In this document: positions 1 through 9,696 of the stretch, piece by piece | How the letters are laid out: each line of letters begins with the position of its first letter | Numbering within the stretch: position 1 is the first letter of the stretch | Assembly: GCF_901709675.1 (NCBI RefSeq) | Contig: NC_051102.1 | Location: 6,421,412-6,485,411 of the forward strand | Source of the DNA: Syngnathus acus | Taxonomy: Eukaryota; Chordata; Actinopteri; Syngnathiformes; Syngnathidae | Reading direction: 5' to 3' | Length of the DNA: 64,000 bases | Notes under the pieces: model-generated | The model's input: the letters and a program-made list of their open reading frames with translations, nothing else | Told to the model about the DNA's origin: nothing | The model's database searches: none | Made by a program: the position numbers and the translations under genes

Positions 1-1725
1 ACAGCAGCATTGTGAAATCCCAGTAGAACCTATAGCGGGCATTAGGGGGGGGGGGATTGAAAAACGGAGAAAAGGGAGTCAGATAAGACCACACAGTTGC
101 TATGGAGAGGAAAAAAAAATTATTCACAAACTGAAAACAAGATTTTTTTTGTGGGGGGGGATTAGAGAAAAATCACACAAGAAATGTGAAATTATCAAAT
201 GCCCAAAGTTAATTGGTCCAAAAATTATTAATATGACACCAACCAATTTTGGTTGTGATTCCACTGTTGGCCATGAGATGTTTAGAAATGCCGCTATTTT
301 GATGCATGTTTTGTTAGCACGTCTATGGCATTTCCCATTATGAGTTAGCATTTAGCTAACAGACTTTTGTTACGGTTTGGTTAAAAGCATGACTTGTAAT
401 TAATTTTCATTGTTTTATGATTAGTTTGACTCCAAACTTCAACTGGGGTGGCATAAACAGCTTGAAGCAAAAAAAAAAAAATCATTGTCTGCCAAACTGC
501 TCCATGTTGTGACATTTGCTGCCACGCTCTTATCTTAAATTTTGACTTTGGTCTAATAAAAGTCCAAAACACTGTTGCAAAATTGTTTCAACTTATGCCA
601 TTATTACCAAAAGGGAGCAAAATTCAACTTGATTGTTCAAGAGTTTTGCATGCGGTCCACAGGCACCGCTGACTTTCAGGCTTGTGATGACGCGTAAGTA
701 AAGGTAAATGAGGTTTTGGCCCCCGTCACAGCCGTCTCTGCAGGACAGGTGCAGCGCTGAGTCACTACCATGCGACTTATGCAACGAGCTCCAACTCCTG
801 CGCTCCATCGCAACAGTAATAAGCACCCTGGTGATCACGCTCGACTTTGGATATTCACCAACGCATTCATTAGCATGACAATGAGAGTTAAAGCAGCTGT
901 GGTTCGTCTTTGCGTGGGAGCAGAGGTCTCTGCACGGTGGCCTGCGGTCTCCAGTTCTGTTTAACTCAAGTTTGAGCGCATAAGTGGTGTACCGACTCGG
1001 TGTTATCTGATACAAATGGGCCAGACGTTAATGGCGAGTCGGGGGAGGTTCAAGGAGCTGTCCGCTCGTAGTGGTTCTGAAAGCCACGCCGCCGAGACGA
1101 CACATGCCCGGTGCAATTCAGCCTCTGATAGGTCAAGTGCACGTAGAAGACAAACTGATCTCTTGGCGTGCGTATTGGACAATAAAAAATATTTGTCCTC
1201 ATTTCTGCTGCTTGTTTAAGCTTCAGTAAACAAATTAAGATGCAGGATCTAGGCGGATGTCTCCAGTGAGCATGCTTTTGGCTCAAGGTGACATTCCATT
1301 ATTGTGCGAATCGCGCGCGCGCGCACCCATATATACACTCCACCTCAAGCCTACCAGCTTTTTTTTGCAAAGCACAATCCGATAAAAAAAATTACACGAT
1401 GCGTTAAATGATTTCATTTCTCATTGGGGCGCTTCCCTCTTTGGTTGCACGCGAGCGCAATGCAATGCAATGCAAAGAGTGGCGGATGTGTTAGCAGGCC
1501 ATCCCAGACGTGCTACTGTACACACTTCACGATTTTAGTTGACGACGGCAACTCTCTTAAGTCCATTTGACTGACAACAGGTTGTTTGGGTGGGATTTAA
1601 TGCACGGCTGCGTGTTGCAAAGGACGTGTTTAATCAGAAGTCATGGTAGAGGAAATCAGTGGCATGTGGTCTCCCACTATGAAGTTGTAGAGGACAATGA
1701 GGACCCCACATACCGAGGGTCTTAC
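1..1725 (-). other. hcn2: hcn2 intron 1 (partial)
   Basis: This stretch lies downstream, on the minus strand, of the hcn2 exon 1 donor (CAG then GTAAGA, exon edge at 1726). The next HCN exon, encoding S1 and the following transmembrane segments, should begin with FYWD; I could not find it on the minus strand, so intron 1 runs out of the window. It holds a G run near 46-56, a short (CG)n near 1310-1325 and nothing else I can name. Confidence 0.7.
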
Positions 1726-2645
1726 CTGAAATCACTGTAGGGGTGGATAATCCAATTCCCGGCTGATTTAACTCTTTCCTGTTCCCTCTCCACAGCCTTT
1801 TGGCTGCCGTACATGCGTAAGGAGAATTTGTTAACTCCCGGCTGCAGCATACTACTGAACTGCCTCTGCATGAAGCTGGCCTGGCTGCCTCGGGTTTCTG
1901 CATCCTCGGCGGGGACGATTTGGGGTCCATCTTCCGGCTTCTGGAAAGTGACAGAGTTCCTCGGCTGCGGGGTCTGGCTCGGCCCGTGCAGGGACGACGA
2001 GGCTTTCCGGCTCGGTGCGTTGGAGAAGGACACCTTGGGGTCCTTTTTCTCGGGCATGCCGCTCGCTCCGGGGGTAACGCTCTCGCCTGCGTGTCCCCCA
2101 GCGAGGGACCCGCCTGGTGTGATGGAGCCGTCCATGCTGGCGGTGGTCGAGTTACAAGCACCGCGCTTGGCGCTCCCTGCGTCCTCGGCCCTCGTCGACC
2201 CGCCGCCGCTCTGCTTCTCCTGCTTGGAGATGATCGAGCGCAGGCTCCCGGTGCCCGAGTCCCTCCTGCATTCTCCGTTTTTGTTGCATTTCATGCTGGA
2301 AATTGGCGCGACGCTGCTGCGACCATCACCCGTTGTCGCGTCCGCGTTGTCTATCGCGACGGCCGGTTCCGAGTCCACCCCAGATGCTCTGCAGCTCTGT
2401 CCGTGGTGGGCAGCATCGCCCGGATGAGGTCCGCGGTTCTCCGTGGCTCCGGAGTGGGCCGTGAGGATGCGAGAGCGTCCTCTGCGTGAGGAAGGCAGGG
2501 CTCCTTGGTGGAGAGCCTCCTGGAAGCCGAGGACGCGGCTCCCCCTTCTGGCGTAAAGTTGTTCTGTCCGATACTGCCGCCACCTCCTCCTCCGGCGCCT
2601 TGAGGCAAACGCGGAAACGTGGATCATTACAAAATATGTGCACAT
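1726..2645 (-). CDS. hcn2: HCN2 pacemaker channel, exon 1 only (partial, start unresolved)
   Basis: Encodes the N-terminal cytoplasmic part of a hyperpolarisation-activated, cyclic-nucleotide-gated cation channel of the plasma membrane. The end of the exon reads [11 protein letters not shown], then [19 protein letters not shown] and [10 protein letters not shown], the invariant HCN assembly region just before S1. [12 protein letters not shown] fits HCN2 better than HCN1 or HCN4, and the rnf126 neighbour supports hcn2. The 3' edge is a clean donor at 1726. The first half is low-complexity and Ser/Gly-rich, as usual for HCN2. The start is uncertain: the longest in-frame ORF begins at 2645, an internal Met is at 2294 (MKCNKNGEC), and a different frame starting at 2608 also looks protein-like. 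Coordinates give the longest frame. All transmembrane, pore and CNBD exons lie outside the window. Confidence 0.9.
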
Positions 2646-3902
2646 TTCCCCCGAAATTAAATATCAAGAAGCTTGCCGAGCAATCCTCAAAGAGCTTTCA
2701 ATGAAACCTTACTTGTTTTTGAGTCTGCCGTTAATTAAGCACTTGAAGCGTGTTTGATTGCATTACCTTAATTAGCTTAGAATGCCTTGATCAATTCAAT
2801 CCATCTAACTAAGGCCTCTCCCTTAATTGTTCCCTAAACGAGGGAAATGAACCAAAGCGACATCTAAATGTGACGCTTTCATAATTGAATGTGCTCCATG
2901 CCAAAAGCAAAGAAAACATAAATGGGACAGCTGGTTCTCCAACTTCTCTCGGAAGGAAGTGGAATCTCTTTTCGCTCAACCCCAAATGCAACAGAAGGTT
3001 TAAACCTAAACATTCGTGATTTGTAATATTTTGTAAAGGTCGCCTTGCCTCACTTGTTCAATTCTAAAAAAAAAAGGGAATGAGAGCTAAAAATGCTTAA
3101 GTAGCAATCGTACGCTACTAGAGTAGTAAAAGTCAATGAATCTTTCAAAATGTTTTCTTAAGGACTTTATTGTGACTGTAAAAATACAACATTAAATCAG
3201 TAAATAAAACAATTCATTGACACTTTTAGCCAGTTTCACAGAGGTAAGATTTTTTTTTTTTTTACATGCCCTGGTACTGATGGCATAAGCTGAATAAATA
3301 AAATTTTGATTTTTTTTTTCTTTCCTCTCATAATAAAAATGCAGCATAAAATCACCCAAATTGCACCACCACACACACTGGATCTATTAATAAAAACCAA
3401 ACTACTGAAAAAAAAAAAGAATTTGTAGTTCAGCTAATGTCTCCTTAAAATACTAACCATTGTGCAAATCAAAAAGCAAAACAAATGTGCAAAGAAATAC
3501 AGTCAGAAGCGCACACACACAGGAATTGATTCACTGGCTCAGTATTGTTCAAATAATTTGATACCCACGCATCTCCGCCACTACAGGCAACATGTAAAAA
3601 GAGTACTTTGACTAGGAAATAGAAAAATGTGTGCCAAACCTTGTGGCAGAATCTACCTTTTATTTTTGTTTCAGTGCCCGGCGGCAGCTCCAAGGCCAAT
3701 GTCCTTAATAACTATAAAAGTGGCAGCAGCATCCGGCCAGCAGTCAACACAAATGGAGGAATGATGAGTGAGACGAAGTCTGAGACAAATTCATCTCAAC
3801 TTACATGTCCGTAAGAATTAAGACTAATAGCTGTTTTGGTGGCCGCTGTCGAGAAGACTCCTCGAGAGCGTGAGGTTTCCAGATATGAGGGCGAGAGGGA
3901 GA
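2646..3902. other. hcn2 upstream region and rnf126 3' UTR
   Basis: Contains the presumed hcn2 5' flank (about 2650-3100, AT-rich) and the rnf126 3' untranslated region on the minus strand. A minus-strand AATAAA lies at 3171-3166 and could end rnf126 transcripts. Several T runs are present. I see no further coding exon. Confidence 0.5.
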
Positions 3903-6357
3903 CTAGGACTTGCCAGAAGCATTTTCATTGCTTGGTGAGTTGGAAGAGGAAGAGGACGATGAGGAGGGGGAGAAGTTCATCTCTGATAAACCCGGTGGGT
4001 TTGTGGCTGTGTTCTGGCCATTAAGACTCTTCCTACACACTGGGCAGGTATCATGCTACAGGGAAGAGAAGGAAACAAAATGTCAGCGACTCAAAGCGAG
4101 CCGGTTTTATGCTAATCGCGTAGCCCAAAAACATAGAAATAGAAAACTGCGACCCCTGGTGTTCTTATTGGTGAACAACATTTTTAAACAACTTTCCCAA
4201 AATGTATTTAACCATTTAAATAATATTCTACTGTCTGGTCACTGACTTTTAAATGAACATATATGACAAAAAAAAGTGTTTTTTTCTTCTTCTCCACTTT
4301 TAAATGATTATTATTGTCCAGTAAGAATAAGCGCAGTACCTGTTCAAGCCAAGGGACTATGCAGTCATTGTGAAACAAATGATTGCACGGCAGCTGCCTG
4401 ACGCTCTCGTCCACATGGTAGTCTTCTTTGCACACGGGACACTCTAAACCAGCGCCTGCAAACGGCAAATGTTAGGATAAACCTTCAGCGCAAACTACAA
4501 CTCAGTTCCATATTGTTTTTTAAATGATTTATTCCTAATATTAGCTTTGTCTTAAAACTTACCCACATGTTCTTCTGTGATGCAGACTGTGGGCAAACTC
4601 TTGATCCGTTCTCTATCCGCTGGAGGAGGACCCGTGTTTTCAAACTGGTTGAGTAGCTTTGGGCAGGGTTGATAAAATAAACCAAACTTGTAGCCTTTCA
4701 TTTTCTGTTTTAGACATGAGTGTATATTCTACCTACTCTGTTTACAGTACGCAGGGGCTTTGACCTATTCTATATTCCCTATTGCTTGGCAGACATTTCC
4801 AACCTAACTCTTCTATAAAAGATAATTGTTATACCTGTGTTATGATGGCATCCAGTCCATTTGCTCCCCAGGCATAGTCCATTGGGTTTGAATGAAGTAT
4901 ACCCCTGCAGAATATTTAGCCAGTTAGCATGACTTATATGATGAGGAGAAGACAATATGTGAAAAATAGTTACTCACCATGATCCCATTCCAATATTCGG
5001 CATGGCCGTTGGCGCTATGATCCCATTAACTAGCTGCTGGATAATTCTGTATGAACAGAAATACAAGATACATTTGACATTTACCTTATCGTAACAATCA
5101 CACGAGTGCTTTTTGTTAACGACAACATGGGTGCAATGTAACACACGACAGACTTGAATCAAACATTTACCCCTCTAATGTGGGAACTCCTTCGTGGCGT
5201 GTACCCTGTCGTTGAGCCGCATGTCGCCCCCGCGGTTGCTGCGGATCCATTTCTTGCTCCCGCTGAATTTCTGTCGCTCTGTTATCTTCTGTGGGTAGCC
5301 AAGTTCTGAGTTCAAAGTTTTCATTGAAAATTCCCAGAGTGAACGGACTGTACCCAGTAGGAAAGGTGAACAAGTGCTGGTGATTCATGGTCGGCTGGAA
5401 AAGACATGATGAGGATGGTTTCACGTGTGGGCTCAAGAGTGTAAAATTCCAGAAGCAATGGCTTCAACTGACCTGAAAGGTAGGTTGTGTCTGTTCCCTT
5501 GCAGAGGATGTAGATGGAGTGCTATCGGTATTTTCAGTTCTATATGGAAAGAAAAGTGGAAAAATACATTCAATATTTTCACTGAGCAACTGTACGCGTG
5601 TATTTTTCCTTATACCTCCTTTCATTTGGTAATTCCTCAATGAATCCAGACTCACAGCGTGGACAGGTAAAGTCCTTCAGATATTGACACAAAAATGAAT
5701 TAATTCTATACACTCAGAAGAAAGTGAATATCACGGAAAATGAGAGTAAGTTATCCACGTATTTCGAGTAGCACTCTCGACACCGCATACATGATGCTGG
5801 AGGAATGCCCCTTTGTTTTGTTTTTTATTTAGGTAAACAAATCATTGAATAAGAATACTCTCATCCTGACAACAGTAGCTAGATTGAACACCATTTTTGC
5901 AGCCCATAGTACTAATTAGGGAATTATATTCCAACGAATATTCGTTTATTGAGTGAAACCCCGAAAAAAACAAAAGTAAATAAACAGCTTCGAGTTGTTT
6001 TCCTATATGGACGTTGGAGTGAATGTCAAACAGTTGAGCACAGCCAGGCACATTTCAGTAAAGCCACAAATGTATTAAAAATAAGAGAAAATGTGATATG
6101 TTTTCATGACACGATTTTAATGGGAATAGTTGAACGACTACTACGAGTACTACTACGAGTACTTGCTCGTTAACGAGCGAGGTTAGCGACGTAACTCGCT
6201 GTCCAACCCCCACACAGTTAAACACATCACCATCACACTATTCATCTCGTCAACACATCAACTGCTGCTTAGTTTGCCTTACCGGTAAACGAGGGCTTAT
6301 TTCTGCTGAACACCGGTGGCAGAAAAACCGGCAAGACGGTAAGGAAGCTTCAGCCAT
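3903..6357 (-). CDS. rnf126: E3 ubiquitin-protein ligase RNF126
   Basis: RING-H2 ubiquitin ligase of the cytosol. The mammalian protein works with BAG6 in quality control of mislocalised hydrophobic proteins. Nine coding exons (minus): 6357-6283, 5674-5616, 5539-5473, 5394-5171, 5046-4978, 4904-4835, 4656-4563, 4455-4340, 4055-3903. They join in phase to 308 residues, close to human RNF126. The N-terminal zinc ribbon has CHRC (residues 13-16) and CPRC (29-32), the BAG6-binding finger. The middle contains [16 protein letters not shown] and [19 protein letters not shown]. The RING reads CPVCKEDY, then [17 protein letters not shown], then [10 protein letters not shown], with all zinc ligands kept. 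The tail is a Ser run followed by [12 protein letters not shown]. The ATG at 6357 is chosen because MAEAS matches the family start. The gene is divergent to sugp1. Confidence 0.97.
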
Positions 6358-6940
6358 TTCTCCACTGGACATAGGCAGGTTTTTTAACAAACGATCGCGA
6401 GAACGAACGAAGTCGCGAAGCGTATGACGTAATTTCGCAATGCATTCTAGGATCGCTATCAAAACAAGCGGAGGCCAACGTTGGGGGGGGGGGGGGGGGG
6501 GGGGGGCGGTGGCTACGCATACGACAGCTGTATTATAACGATAATCGTAACAGTTATCATAATCATAATTTCACAGACTGATTGAAAAAAAATACTGAGA
6601 ACGCTGGGTTTAACTCTCATTCTATTATTTATTTTGTTTATTTTTTTACTGTACCTGAACTCGTTTTTTTTTACTTTGACAAAAGCCATTTTTATTAATT
6701 TTCGTATTGTTCAAGTATATGTATTAAAAAAAACGTAGAAGAAAATGCACGTCCAAATCCTTGAAATACGTACTGTGTAATGTGCCTTTATTCTGAAAAA
6801 ACACTACACCGGAAATAGTGTTCTTGTTTACTTTCCCAAATTAGTAAGTGAAGTAATCCATTCAGCCTAGCATCGGCACAACATTTTCGTATTGTCTGTT
6901 AACGTTGTTTGTAAAATTAAATTACCTTCCTGCTACGACA
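6358..6940. promoter_or_regulatory. Divergent rnf126/sugp1 intergenic promoter region
   Basis: About 580 bases separate the start codons of rnf126 (minus) and sugp1 (plus), so both promoters must lie here or extend into first exons. It includes an uninterrupted run of 24 G at 6483-6506 and an AT-rich stretch near 6540-6740. No TATA box or CpG island stands out. Confidence 0.5.
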
Positions 6941-9661
6941 ATGGAGTCGAGTGATTCAGGTACATTCATAACTATTCGGTAAAACGTTTCATGTTTGAAT
7001 GTAGTTTCAAACACTACTAGTTCCTGTTAGCATTCAGTTAGCATCATGTAGCCAAAACGACTGCAGTATTAGCTGACCGTATGTAGCATGCGACGAGTAG
7101 TAGCAAGATACAAAAGTATGAATTCAGAATGTATTAATACCCAAATGTAATAAACCACGATGGGTTAATGAATCTCTTGGTCCTTTCGTTGGATCCGATT
7201 TATAGATGGGTAGAACAAAATTTGCGGAATCGGGCATTTTAAGTCAAATGTAGTGTGATCAGACGTCCTCTTTTCCCCGGACATGTCCTACTTTTCAGCC
7301 CCAAAAATCTGTCCCGAGGGGAATTTCAAAAACAGTCCAGGATTTTGTTCGACTGCCTCACATGTACAATGTCAATAGAATTGCCACTCCGTTCCATTTA
7401 ACTTTATTCCAGGTTTCCCTGTAATCGTTCACAAATAAGATTCTCCTCAAATCTAGCCACTTTGCTGATTGTGTGTGTGCATGAGAAGGAAGTAGGCGAG
7501 TGCTTGCTAGCGAGTGGAGACAATGCCGAAACGAAAATGCACCTTTTACGGAGGAATTGGAAGAAAAAAAATTGCGTGCTTTCGCCAAGGTCGTGATGCA
7601 TATGAAGCTGAGTCAGTTGCAACGTGCTAAGTAGATGGTGTTGTATTATCTTCAGAAATGGCTTTGAAATGTCTTCAAAGATTCATAATCGTGTTTTCCC
7701 CCTGCTGCACTTTTAGGAAGAGGAGGATGGAAAAACAAGAATGCACAACCACAGAAGCAGAAGATGAACTTAAACATTATCCGCCAAGAGCAACTAATAG
7801 CTGAGAAAAAGAAGGAAATTGAGGCCAAATTGGCAGAGCAAGCCAAAATTGATGCACAAACCCCAAATAAATGTCTACCCGCAAGGTAAACACATGTAAT
7901 ATTAACCTATAACAATAAGCAATTATTGTTTTTTATTGCATTAATGTCAGTTGGTATTGATCGTAAAATAAATGAATAATTTCATCTCTTTTGAACCCAG
8001 TGATTCCCCCCCTACGCAAGGACCCTCCTCCAACAAGTTTGTAAACGATGGCAGCTTCTTACAGCAGTTTATGATGATGCAGAAGAAGACGCCTAACGAC
8101 GTCTCTGGTTAGTACCACAAACCAATAGCATAATGTATATTTTTTAAAACAAATTTACCTCCTAGTGTTCAGTTCACCAAAGTGTTGCTTTAATTGTTTT
8201 ATTAATTGACATTTTTTCATTGATGCTTTCTCTAGATTCCGCCAGTGACAGCAAAAGTCAATCATCTTCCCTGGGAGGAAACTCATTGCAAAAGAAAAAC
8301 ATTTTGGTTGGCAAGCGACCTGGCGTCGGCAGCATGCTCAGCCAATTCAAGAACTATTCGCAGTCCAAGAAGAATCCCATTCTCAGCCCGAGGCCAAGTG
8401 TGTTTTGTTCCCCAGAAGACGAGGACGATGAAATTGATTCCTCCGAATTTTTAAATATGAAAGGTAAATCAAGGCACGTGTGTTTCGGTGTAGCTCTGGA
8501 CAACAAAACAGCTCAGATGTTTTGGGTCATTCCTTATCTGCTCCCAGGGCACACTTGGCTTAAGACTGGTGACCAAAGAGTAAATGTACTGATAGCCTGC
8601 TTAAAGTTTCTCCCCCAGAGGACCCAGAGACCAGACTGATTATCAACAAGATGGCCTCTTTTGTGGCGGATGGAGGACCCGAACTGGAGAGGAGGGCCAA
8701 GGAGGACTATAAGGATGATCCTGTTTTCTCGTAAGTCTGAAGGTCGGCTTTGTTCCTCCAGGTGCATAAAAGTCATCCAATATTTTATCTTCTGTGTTTC
8801 TAGATTTTTGCATGATAGAAACTGTATGGAGTACCTCTACTACAAAAAGAAACTTGCCGAATTAAGAAAGAATGCTCCAGCGCCTAATAACACTTCAGTT
8901 AATGGTAAGGCCTCGATTGTTTTCTTTTTAGAAACTGAATTTTGTCACGGAAAAAATTCAAGGCACCGTTGTGGGTTGAACTAGTTCTCTTGTGATTTGT
9001 GTTTTGTTTCATATTTAGTGCTTTGCTTGCGCATTGCAAGTAGTTGTACATCTATCGGACTATGGTTCCCAGATTCCACAAAAATAATCGAAAGTTTTGT
9101 GTTCCGACAATTTTTTGGTGTGGTGGTTAATGGCGCAATACTTGTCATTTAATTTTCTAGTTTTAAGTTGTTGTTTTTTTAATTTTCTAATGAACGAAGT
9201 AATTTTCTGAACACAATTCCAAATGAGTCATTTTAAAACTTTATAGTGACAACAATAAGAAGAGTTAAATGGCACCTAGATTGTGTCAATATAAAGTTTT
9301 TGTTGACATTGCTGCAAAAAGTGTTTCATCAACCCAATTACCCATTCACCAGTGCTGTTTTCGTTGCTCCTCCTTCCTCTTTTTTTATCCCCCATTAGCT
9401 CTAGACTGGTGATGTATGATGCCAGTTGAGTATGGTACAGTAATAGAGTGTCATTTGAGCCCCCGTACTGATAGACTGCTTAAAGTCTCCCCCCCAGTGG
9501 ACGCGGAAACCCAGCAAGTGGCCGAGAAGCTGGCCAGGTTTGTGGCTGAGGGTGGCCCGGAGGTGGAAAGCATCGCCATCGAGCGTAACCGTGACAACCC
9601 CATCTTCAGGTCAGGTTCTTTAAAATCAACTTTAAACTTGAAACTCTTTCGGGCTCACGTG

Positions 9662-9696
<35 letters not shown>

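Noticed and set aside
1813-2489. Plus-strand ORFs of 189-204 residues opposite hcn2
   Set aside because: They are antisense shadows of the conserved HCN exon and resemble no family.
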